From: Actinomycetes bacterium
GTDB lineage: Bacteria; Actinomycetota; Acidimicrobiia; Acidimicrobiales; Bog-793
Length of the DNA stretch: 64,000 nucleotides
NCBI GenBank assembly: GCA_021798985.1
Contig: JAJZBI010000005.1
Location: forward strand, 1-64,000
Direction: 5' to 3'
Part shown: positions 25,168-32,530 of the stretch, piece by piece
How positions within the stretch are numbered: the first letter of the stretch is position 1
Layout of the letters: each line of letters starts with the position of its first letter
Notes under the pieces: model-generated
What the model was told of the DNA's origin: nothing
The model's database searches: none
The model's input: the letters and a program-made list of their open reading frames with translations, nothing else
Made by a program: the position numbers and the translations under genes

Positions 25168-25751
25168 TCATGGGCCGAGCAGCCCGACAGGGATGACGGC
25201 GATGCCGTCGGCACGGCAGTAGGCATGGGCACCGGAGGTGAGCACGGCACCGCCGAGGAAGTCGTCACCGAGCTGGTTGCGCAACCAGACCAGATGCCGG
25301 ACGTCGCCGTCGTCGACGTGCCCGCTGAGCTTGACCTCCAGGCCGAGCACCCGGTGGCCGCCGCGCTCTACGACGAGATCGAGCTCGTGCTCGCCCCGCC
25401 AGGAGCGCAAGTGCAGCACGCGTGCCTCGGCGGCCTGGGCACAGACCCGCACGACCAAGGTCGCCAGCGACTCGAACAGCGAGCCCAGGAGGTGCCGTCC
25501 CGCGCCACGATCTGGTTGCCCTCGCCGCGCAGCAATGCGCCGGCATCGACCCCGAGCAGCCGGGCGGCGAGGGCGGGATCGGCCAGGTGGTGCTTGGGCG
25601 CGGAAGAGAGCCGGCTCAGGTGGTTGAACCTCGCAGCCCAGGCCTCGAGTGGCTCCAACGCGAACAACCGTTCCATGCCATCGCGGCACGGACCGGTCGT
25701 CGTCAGCCACTTGGCAGGAGGCTCCCTTGCATAGAGAGGCTCGTCGGACAT
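25168..25751 (-). pseudogene. Broken DUF4143 ATPase gene, C-terminal part only
   Basis: Two frames together give the C-terminal half of an AAA/DUF4143 protein: first LFALEPLEAW ... LSRLSSAPKHHLADPALAARLLG, then LLGSLFESLATLVVRVCAQ, LEVKLSGHVDDGDVRHLVWLR and VIPVGLLGP. They are joined only if one base is restored near 25491 (a C missing in the ACC-CTC junction). The N-terminal P-loop ATPase domain is absent upstream. The loss of the ATPase plus a frameshift makes it a relic; a sequencing error could explain the shift but not the missing half. Confidence 0.8.
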
Positions 25752-25825
25752 CGTTCCAAAGCCGACTGCTTTCACCGCAGTCCAAAGTCCAGAGCACGGT
25801 CCAGCCGGAAGTCGCAGAAGTGGCG

Positions 25826-25871
25826 TTGACCCGCCCGGGGCGCGGCCCCTAGCATCCGGACAGGTCTAAAC
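25826..25871 (+). promoter_or_regulatory. Promoter and HutC-type operator of the permease operon
   Basis: -35 TTGACC (25826-25831), 18 bases, -10 TAGCAT (25850-25855), then GTCTAAAC (25864-25871), which fits the GT-N-TA-N-AC core bound by HutC-group GntR regulators. It overlaps the expected start site and is part of a direct repeat of ACAGGTC (25861 and 25870). The likely binder is the GntR product of the same operon. Confidence 0.65.
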
Positions 25872-25908
25872 AGGTCCGTCACGGCGACCGGGAGCAGCGG
25901 GAGGATCA

Positions 25909-27447
25909 GTGGGCAACTCGCAAGCAGGTGCAGCCACGCTGCTCGATGCGCCGGCGGCCGCCGGTGGCGGCGGTGGTGGTGGTGGCGGCGGACTGCGCAT
26001 CGAGGCGAATGGGATCAACGTCATCGAGGGCGACGAGCGCAAGGGTCGTCCGCTCGACCTGTTCTGGCCATGGTTTGCCGCCAACGTCTCGATCCTTGGC
26101 CTCAGCTATGGCTCGTTCGCCCTCGGCTTTGGCATCTCGTTCTGGCAGGCCATGATCGTCGGCCTCGTCGGCATCGTGGTCTCCTTCCTCCTTGTGGGCT
26201 TCATCGCGCTTGCTGGCAAGCGGGGGTCGGCACCCACGATGGTGCTGAGCCGCGCGGCCTTTGGGATCCGCGGCAATCGGCTGCCGACGGTCGTGTCTTG
26301 GCTCCTCACCGTCGGCTGGGAGACGGTGCTCGTGATCCTTGCCACCCAGGCGACCTCGACGGTCTTTGGCCGCTTGGCACACGCCGGGGGCACTCCGACC
26401 GAGGCGATCGCGCTCGTCGTCGTGGTCGCGCTCGTCGTCGGCGGGGGCGTCCTCGGCTTCACCACGATCATGCGCATGCAGACGGTGATCACCGCGGTGA
26501 CCGCGGTGCTGACCGTCGTCTACATCGCCCTCGTGGTCGACAAGATCCACTGGCACACCGTCTCGGCGATCCCGGCGGGCTCGACCGAGCACGCGCTGGG
26601 GGCCTTCGTCTTCTTCATGACCGGCTTCGGCCTGGGTTGGGTGAACTGCGGGGCCGACTACTCGCGCTACCTGCCCCGCAGCGCCTCGAGCCGCGGCGTC
26701 GTCGGTTGGACGACCTTCGGCTCCTCGGTGGCCCCCATCGTCTTGTTGGTCTTCGGGTTGTTGCTCGCCGGGTCGTCCAGCCACCTCTCCTCGGCGATCG
26801 CCAACGACCCGATCGGCGCGCTCACGACCGAGCTGCCGACGTGGTTCCTCATCCCCTTCGTCATCGTCGCCGTGCTCGGCCTCGTCGGCGGCGCGGTGCT
26901 CGACATCTACTCCTCGGGCCTCGCGCTCTTGAGCGCCGGATTGCGCATCCCGCGCTTTGTCGCCGCCTTCATCGACGGCACCGTGATGATCGGCGGGACG
27001 ATCTACGTCGTCTTCTTCGCCACCAACTTCATCGGCCAGTTCGAAGGCTTCCTCATCACCTTGGGCGTGCCGATCTCGGCCTGGTGCGGGGTCGTGCTCG
27101 CCGACATCGTGCTGCGTCGGCGTGACTACGACGAGGCCGACCTGTACAACAAGAACGGCCGCTACGGCGACGTGCGCTTCACGCCGATCGCCATCGTGGT
27201 CGTGGCGACCGCGCTTGGCTGGGGGCTCGTCACCAACGCCTCGGCGAGCTGGCTCACCTGGCAGGGCTACCTGCTCGGACCCTTCGGCCTTGGCGGCAAG
27301 ACGGGCGCGTGGGCCTATGCGAACCTCGGCGTGCTGATCGCCCTCGCGCTCGGCTTTCTCGCTGCGCTCGCCTTCGATCACCGCCGCATCCGGCGCCAGG
27401 AGGCGGCGCCCGCCAGCACGGCGCTGGCGGTGCCGGCGAGCCGTTGA
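25909..27447 (+). CDS. NCS1-family nucleobase:cation symporter
   Basis: A 512-residue membrane protein of the purine-cytosine permease (NCS1) family: about twelve hydrophobic segments, WPWFAANVSILGLSYGSFALGFG in the first, a GSAPTMVLSRAAFGIRGN motif after the second, and GADYSRYLPR, which is characteristic. The cytosolic N terminus carries an unbroken run of ten glycines (residues 19-28) coded by GGT/GGC repeats. GTG start with GGGAGG. Imported compound unknown; a pyrimidine or purine base is likely given the neighbouring amide/cysteine hydrolase. Confidence 0.9.
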   Translation: MGNSQAGAATLLDAPAAAGGGGGGGGGGLRIEANGINVIEGDERKGRPLDLFWPWFAANVSILGLSYGSFALGFGISFWQAMIVGLVGIVVSFLLVGFIALAGKRGSAPTMVLSRAAFGIRGNRLPTVVSWLLTVGWETVLVILATQATSTVFGRLAHAGGTPTEAIALVVVVALVVGGGVLGFTTIMRMQTVITAVTAVLTVVYIALVVDKIHWHTVSAIPAGSTEHALGAFVFFMTGFGLGWVNCGADYSRYLPRSASSRGVVGWTTFGSSVAPIVLLVFGLLLAGSSSHLSSAIANDPIGALTTELPTWFLIPFVIVAVLGLVGGAVLDIYSSGLALLSAGLRIPRFVAAFIDGTVMIGGTIYVVFFATNFIGQFEGFLITLGVPISAWCGVVLADIVLRRRDYDEADLYNKNGRYGDVRFTPIAIVVVATALGWGLVTNASASWLTWQGYLLGPFGLGGKTGAWAYANLGVLIALALGFLAALAFDHRRIRRQEAAPASTALAVPASR

Positions 27448-28025
27448 GCGCCGCCGCGCCGCCTCGGGCGCTGCTCGTCGTCATCGACCTCCAGGAGATC
27501 TTCGCCAACCCGCAAAGCGAGTGGTACAGCCCGGGGTTCTCCTCGATCCTCGATCCGGTCGACGCGCTGGTCGCCGCCTATGCCCCCCACGTCGTCTTCA
27601 CCCGCTTCGTGGCCCCTCTGGCCCCGCTCGATGCCTGGCGCGCCTATTACGAGCGTTACCCCTTCGCGCTGGTGGCCCCCGAGGATCCCGCGTACGCGCT
27701 CATCGAGCGCTACGGCGCCCACCGGAGCGAGAGCCTCGAGACGACCACCTTCTCCAAGTGGGTGCCAGGCCTGATCGAGCGCTGCGCGCCCGAGACGACG
27801 CTTGTGCTCGCCGGGGTGACCACGGACTGCTGCGTGCTCGCGACCGCGCTGCAGGCGGCGGACGCGGGCCGGGCGGTGCGCGTCGTGCGCGAGGCGTGCG
27901 CTGGGGTCAATGACGAGAGCCACGCCCAGGCGCTCGCGCTGATGCAGCTGTTCTCCCCGCTCGTCGAGGCGGTGGACCTCGACGCCGCGCTCGAGCTCGC
28001 CGCAAGGCGCGCGAGCGCGCCATGA
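27444..28025 (+). CDS. Isochorismatase-like cysteine hydrolase
   Basis: A 193-residue cysteine hydrolase with the triad D15 (VVIDLQ), K105 (FSKWVPG) and C130 (GVTTDCCVLAT), including the typical cis-peptide region GVTTD. Relatives split carbamate or amide intermediates such as N-carbamoyl compounds, ureidoacrylate or biuret in nucleobase breakdown. The TTG start overlaps the permease stop as TTGA; no other start fits before the first strand. It probably processes what the permease brings in. Confidence 0.87.
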   Translation: MSAAAPPRALLVVIDLQEIFANPQSEWYSPGFSSILDPVDALVAAYAPHVVFTRFVAPLAPLDAWRAYYERYPFALVAPEDPAYALIERYGAHRSESLETTTFSKWVPGLIERCAPETTLVLAGVTTDCCVLATALQAADAGRAVRVVREACAGVNDESHAQALALMQLFSPLVEAVDLDAALELAARRASAP

Positions 28026-28753
28026 CGACCCTCGATCGCTCGTCGCCGGTCCGCTTGAAGCACGAGGCCGTGGCCGCGGTGCTGGCGCGCGAGATCCGCT
28101 CGGGCGCCGTGCGCCGCGGCGCGCGCCTTCCCGGTGAGATCGCGCTGGCCAAGCGCTTCAAGGTGAGCCGGACCACCGTACGCGCCGCGCTCGCTCGCCT
28201 GAGCGAAGAGGGGCTCATTGCCACGCGCAATGGCAAGGGCTCCTTCGTCTGCTTCGCGGGGCAGCCCGTCGAGGCGCGCATCGGCTGGGCGTGGGCGCTC
28301 ACCGCCAAGGGTGTGGCGACCGACGTGCGCATCGACCGCCTGGCGCTCGTGCGCAACGTCCGGCTCGCCCGCACCCTCGGGCTCGCCAGTCGGGAGTTCG
28401 TCGTCGTCGAGCGCAGCTGGGTGCTGCCAAGTGGGGCCGTCGCCTGCCACGAGGCGAGCCACATCCCTGCGATCGGCGGCTTGCGGTCAATCCCTCAGCA
28501 CGGCCTGTCGGGCGGGTCGCTGACGGCGACGCTGCGCGAGGCGGGGCTGGTGCTGTCCCATGGCCGCCAGCGGATCCGGGGTCGGGCGATCGACGCGCGT
28601 GAGGCGGCGCTCGTCGGCACCCCGGTGGGCACCTGGATGCTGGAGCTCATCCGCACGAGTTATGACGCCTCGGGAGCCTTCGTCGAGCACGTCGTCGGGC
28701 TGCTCGACCCGGCGCACTTCGAAGTCGGCATCCGCTTCGGCGACGAGAGCTGA
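28022..28753 (+). CDS. GntR/HutC-family regulator
   Basis: A 243-residue GntR protein: winged HTH at residues 12-75 (LPGEIALAKRFKVSRTTVRAALARL, LIATRNGKGSFV) and a UTRA effector domain after residue 90. It overlaps the hydrolase stop (ATGA) and closes the three-gene operon, which it likely controls through the GTCTAAAC site at 25864. The ligand is probably the imported compound or its product. Confidence 0.9.
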   Translation: MTTLDRSSPVRLKHEAVAAVLAREIRSGAVRRGARLPGEIALAKRFKVSRTTVRAALARLSEEGLIATRNGKGSFVCFAGQPVEARIGWAWALTAKGVATDVRIDRLALVRNVRLARTLGLASREFVVVERSWVLPSGAVACHEASHIPAIGGLRSIPQHGLSGGSLTATLREAGLVLSHGRQRIRGRAIDAREAALVGTPVGTWMLELIRTSYDASGAFVEHVVGLLDPAHFEVGIRFGDES

Positions 28754-28913
28754 AGGTCTGCCCGAACGGGAAGGGCAGGCGGGCGTGGTCCCCGCATAGC
28801 TTTTCGACCCTTGGGGCATGAACGCGATCGCAGTGCAACAGAGCTGGAACGCCAGCTCAATGGAAAACCAGCGTCGCAGCGCCTCGGGCCGGGGGCGTGG
28901 CGGCCGGCGTAAA

Positions 28914-28954
28914 CGGGTGGCCAGCTCTTGCTCACGGAGCTGCCCACCCGTTTT
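28914..28954. terminator. Bidirectional terminator between gntR and dtd
   Basis: A 14-position stem with a single mismatch (arms 28914-28927 and 28937-28950, starting CGGGTGG and ending CCACCCG), 9-base loop, followed by TTTT on the plus strand and by TTT on the minus strand. It is placed between the convergent gntR and dtd genes, and is the clearest T-tailed terminator in the window. Confidence 0.85.
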
Positions 28955-28999
28955 GCGCGCCCTACCGAGCATCATGTGTCAGGTCTCGACGGTCTCTGC

Positions 29000-29437
29000 T
29001 CAGGTCTCGATGATCACCGTCACCGGACCGTCGTTGGTGAGTGAAACGGCCATCGACGCGCCAAAGCGCCCCGTTCGCACGGTGGCACCGAGCGCCTCGA
29101 GCGCGTTGACGAGCCGCCCAAGGAGGGGCTCGGCGACCGCGCCGGGCGCCGCGGCCTCAAAAGACGGGCGCCGTCCTTTGGTGGTGTCGCCATAAAGTGT
29201 GAACTGGCTGATCACAAGGAGCGGCAAGCCGAGTTCGGCGGCCGAGCGATTGAGGTGGGCGGCCTCGTCGGCGAAGACCCGAAGATTCCACAGGCGCTCG
29301 GCCATCTTGTTCGCCGAGGCCTCGTCGTCATCGCGTCGGATGCCGACGAGCACGCAGAGGCCGGCGTCGATCGCCCCGACGACCTCGCCCTCGACGGAAA
29401 CGGACGCACGGGTCACCCGCTGGACGACCGCGCGCAC
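29000..29437 (-). CDS. dtd: D-aminoacyl-tRNA deacylase
   Basis: A 145-residue protein of exact Dtd length: it begins [16 protein letters not shown], contains [17 protein letters not shown] and ends [12 protein letters not shown]. The catalytic SQF(T) and the cross-subunit GPVT motif that recognises D-amino acids are intact. It frees tRNA from D-amino acids. GTG start; longer reading frames upstream have no family support. Confidence 0.95.
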   Translation of the reverse strand: MRAVVQRVTRASVSVEGEVVGAIDAGLCVLVGIRRDDDEASANKMAERLWNLRVFADEAAHLNRSAAELGLPLLVISQFTLYGDTTKGRRPSFEAAAPGAVAEPLLGRLVNALEALGATVRTGRFGASMAVSLTNDGPVTVIIET

Positions 29438-29556
29438 CGCGACAGGATAGGTGCGCCGCCCACCAAGTGCCTGGAGCGGCGCGTCGAGTGCCCCTGCCGG
29501 CCTCGCTCGCCCGGCGCGAGGCGCCGGGCGGCGGCGAACTGAGCGACTGGGGCCCC

Positions 29557-29780
29557 ATGACCGCCGCGGACCCATGCCGGTCGGCGGAGGTCACCATTCG
29601 CCAGATCGCCGAGGTCGCTGGGGTAACGATCGCCACGGGTGCCCCGGGTGCTGAACGGCCGGGCGGACGTCGCTGCGCAGACGCGCCAGGTTGTCCAAGG
29701 GGTCACCCGACGCCACGGCCACGCGCCGCGCCGCACCGCAGTGGCGCCGACCGTCTTGGTCGGGGTGGTCGATGTCCTTC
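29557..29780 (+). pseudogene. Broken LacI-family regulator, N-terminal fragment
   Basis: Starts with a LacI-type DNA-binding helix ([16 protein letters not shown]), then needs one extra G removed near 29640 to continue as RVLNGRADVAAQTRQVVQGV, the hinge-helix region, and VLVGVVDV, the first strand of the sugar-binding domain. After that no family sequence is seen. Both the frameshift and the loss of the ligand domain show it is dead. It lies upstream of nothing it could obviously regulate. Confidence 0.82.
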
Positions 29781-30146
29781 ACCGGCGTTCGGCGTCGCCA
29801 TGCTCACCGGGGGCTATGCGCCGCCACTCCGGAGCGCGCGGCGGCCCAGTCGACCAGTGGTCAGACGCTTTGGCCGGCCCGTAGTGCTGCAGCCCACTGC
29901 CACCCTCGGGCGCCATCGGGCGCCCTCGCGCCAGCGGCGCAGTTACTCGGCCAGGGATCTCTGAGTGCGTCGCGTCCGCCACCCAGGTGAGCGGTGGCAG
30001 CTTGTCCGCCTGAGCAAGGCTGCGCCTGCGGGCTCCCAAACGGCTTCCTGGCCCGGCCCAAGGCCGCTCGGGCGGCGGCTCCGGCCGGAGCCTCGGGCCA
30101 TCGGTGCCCCGTGACCTGACGGGCGTCGCCGCGCCGTGTGTCTCGG
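29781..30146. other. Gap without a supportable gene
   Basis: About 370 bases between the LacI relic and the PhyH gene. Frames are open through GC bias only; no motif, ribosome site or repeat was recognised. It could be degraded remains of the LacI gene's former operon. Confidence 0.5.
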
Positions 30147-31004
30147 CTACGACGTGGCGTGCCGGGGCGGGAGCCGCGGGGGGACGGGCTGGAGGATGGC
30201 GCGCCGCTCGGGGGTCAGGCGCTCGAGCAGCTCGTCGGAGTAGCGGTATCCGGAGCGCGTCGCACCCCACGAGGGTCCGTAGCGGTAGATGACCGTGCGG
30301 CGCTCGCCCTCGGGGTTGGTACGCGACGCCGCGCCGTGCGCGAGTGCGTCGCAAAAGACGAGCGCGTCGCCCTGTTTGAGGTTCGGCTGCACCACGCCGA
30401 CCATGTCATCCATCGTTCCGCTCCGGTACTGCTCGGCCTGGGGGTGCGACAGGTTCGCCTTGTGGCTGGCCGGGATGATCAAGGTCCCACCGTCGCCGGG
30501 CCCGATGTCGGAGAGCGCGACGAGCACGTTGACCTGGGCGCAGCGGAAGACGCCGTGGTCGTAGTGGTAGATGCCGCGCAGCGCCTTGCGATACCCGCCA
30601 GAGTGGACGCGCAGGTAGCCGCCCTGGCGGCGAATCGCGGCGAAGCACTCGTCGATGAACAAGCCGCTCACATAGGAGTCCTCTTCGCCGCAGTAGCGGC
30701 GCATCGAGTCGATCCAGGAGGGATGGTCGATGAGTCGCTCGAAGGGCTCGCCCGCCTCGACCACGTTCTGGAGCTCGAGACCCTTGCCTGGCTCGCTGCT
30801 CGCCGAGCGCTGGACGTTGCCCCACCATCCCTGCGGCTCGAGGTCGGCGGGGACCTGGTTGAGGAGGTCGTTCAGCGCGTCAACCAACTCGGGCGCCACG
30901 GCGCGCTCGATGATGAAGTACCCCTGCAGGTCGAATAGGTAGTCCTGCATCGCCCGCTCGGCCGCCGATGGCCGGACGTCATGCACCATGGTGTCGGTGC
31001 TCAT
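30147..31004 (-). CDS. Phytanoyl-CoA dioxygenase (PhyH) family protein
   Basis: A 285-residue Fe(II)/2-oxoglutarate-dependent oxygenase-like protein. The HxD pair can be read in GIYHYDHGVF and the distal histidine in FCDALAHGAASRT, with a 2-oxoglutarate arginine in NPEGERRTVIYRYG. Substrate unknown. The ATG has a GAGGGGG ribosome site. It follows the GH5 gene by 113 bases at the end of a sugar-use cluster, suggesting action on a glycan-derived or osmolyte compound. A promoter-like pair TTGTTG/TAAGAA on the minus strand in the 31005-31117 gap may give it its own message. Confidence 0.8.
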   Translation of the reverse strand: MSTDTMVHDVRPSAAERAMQDYLFDLQGYFIIERAVAPELVDALNDLLNQVPADLEPQGWWGNVQRSASSEPGKGLELQNVVEAGEPFERLIDHPSWIDSMRRYCGEEDSYVSGLFIDECFAAIRRQGGYLRVHSGGYRKALRGIYHYDHGVFRCAQVNVLVALSDIGPGDGGTLIIPASHKANLSHPQAEQYRSGTMDDMVGVVQPNLKQGDALVFCDALAHGAASRTNPEGERRTVIYRYGPSWGATRSGYRYSDELLERLTPERRAILQPVPPRLPPRHATS

Positions 31005-31117
31005 GGTCGCCCCCTCTCTCGCCGCGGGCGAGTGCCGGCGCCCGAGAATTAGTAACGCTACGTCCCATTCTTACCCGCGGCGATTGGCCCAACAAGGAGG
31101 CGAACTGGAAAATATGC

Positions 31118-32530
31118 TCACGGGGCGGTCGAGGTGAGCGAGCGGAGAAGCTCGACCAGCGGGGTGCGCTGCACGCAGTGCTCGAGGCGGAAGGAATCGG
31201 CGAGCGCATCGAGTTCTTGGCCAGAGAGCCCACCGAAACGTTCGGCGAACTCCACCACGAGCGGTTCGGCGAACAAGATGTGGCGGACCAGGCGGTGGAC
31301 GTAGTTGCGCGCGCCGAAGGGGTAGGGGGAGAACGCCGGGAACTCGGCGGCAAAGCGCCGTTCGAGTGGCTCGAGGACATCGGCCAGCTGGCTGGCTCGC
31401 CCCCCCCAGCCGTCCACGCCGAGCCGTGCCTTCTTCGCGATGATGCCCCCGAGGTGGGCGCGCCAAAAGGCGTCGGGCGCGAGATAGCACAGCCCCTGCA
31501 AGCCGATGTCCTTGTAGGTCCAAAGGCACCAGCTCATCTGGCGCTGTTCATAAAGCTCGATTTGGTCGCGCAACAGCCGAAGGCGCATCGCGTCCGCCCG
31601 CTCGTCGCCGACGTAGACGGGACCGAACTCACCGACGAGCGACGCCAGGTCGTGGTGCGCCATGTAGCCGGTGCGCTCGTCGATCTCCTGTGCGACCCGG
31701 CCGCGGTCGTAGTGCACCCCACCGCTCAGACCCGGATAGTCACCACCTGACAGCGAGCCGGGGTGCGGGTAGTGGTGCAGGGCATAGACGGCATTGTCGA
31801 GCGGCTCACCGATCGTGGTGAAGTCCTGTGCGTAGCGGTCCCCGTCCAAGAACAAGACGTGGCGGGAATCGATGGCCCGGATGGCGGCGGCGAGGCGGCG
31901 GTAGAGGGGGCCGAGCCCGTGGCCGGTCGGATCCGCCGGCTCGTTGACGAGGTTGTAGCCGGCGACGGTCGGTTCGTCTCGGTAGCGCTCGGCGAGGCGC
32001 TCCCACAGGCCGACCGTCCGGTCCTGGAAGTCGCGGTGGCGCCACAGCAACGGGACGTGGCTCGGGTTGTCGCTGTGCCAGTCATGGTTCTGGCCTCCGG
32101 GGAGGGCGTGGAGATCGATCAGCGCCCACAGGCCGGAGCGTCGGCACAGGCGCACCGCGCGATCGAGCTGCGCGAAGCCTGACGCCTTGAACTCGCCGGG
32201 CCGATCGTCGTCCTCGAAGTGGCGATAGTTCACCGGGAGGCGGACGAAGTTGAGCCCGATCGAAGCGATGAACTGGGCATCGGCCTCGGCGAAGAATCCG
32301 TCGAGGAACCGGGCGAAGAACGTCTCGAGCGTCTCAGGGCCGAGCACCCGGGCGAGCTCTGTGCGCAGCAGCGATTCGGTTGAGGGATGGCCGGTGATGA
32401 AGTTCTCCAAGTTCATCCAACCGCCGATCCCCACCCCGCGCAGCACGATGGGGTGGCCGTCCTCGTTGCGAAGCGCCCCGGCCTCGGCGTGCAACCACGA
32501 GGGCGCGGCGGCAGGGGAGCTAGAGGACAC
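31118..32530 (-). CDS. Glycoside hydrolase family 5 (cellulase-like)
   Basis: A 470-residue TIM-barrel glycosidase of clan A. The acid/base is E197 in NLVNEP and the nucleophile E301 in LVGEFGP; N-terminal LRGVGIGGWMNLENFITG and FVRLPVNYRHF are typical of GH5. There is no signal peptide, so it acts on imported oligosaccharides in the cytosol. The GTG start has GGAGG eight bases upstream and lies inside the end of the preceding gene (11-base overlap). A C-terminal 120-residue helical extension follows the barrel. Confidence 0.87.
   Translation of the reverse strand: MSSSSPAAAPSWLHAEAGALRNEDGHPIVLRGVGIGGWMNLENFITGHPSTESLLRTELARVLGPETLETFFARFLDGFFAEADAQFIASIGLNFVRLPVNYRHFEDDDRPGEFKASGFAQLDRAVRLCRRSGLWALIDLHALPGGQNHDWHSDNPSHVPLLWRHRDFQDRTVGLWERLAERYRDEPTVAGYNLVNEPADPTGHGLGPLYRRLAAAIRAIDSRHVLFLDGDRYAQDFTTIGEPLDNAVYALHHYPHPGSLSGGDYPGLSGGVHYDRGRVAQEIDERTGYMAHHDLASLVGEFGPVYVGDERADAMRLRLLRDQIELYEQRQMSWCLWTYKDIGLQGLCYLAPDAFWRAHLGGIIAKKARLGVDGWGGRASQLADVLEPLERRFAAEFPAFSPYPFGARNYVHRLVRHILFAEPLVVEFAERFGGLSGQELDALADSFRLEHCVQRTPLVELLRSLTSTAP

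Noticed and set aside
24940-25734. Plus-strand frame of 264 codons
   Set aside because: Only the first 50 residues look protein-like, and the rest is antisense to the DUF4143 relic. No family recognised, so it is not listed as a gene.
30977-31117. Candidate promoter TTGTTG/TAAGAA for the PhyH gene
   Set aside because: Plausible spacing, but neither element is strong and no operator is near it; mentioned only under the gene.
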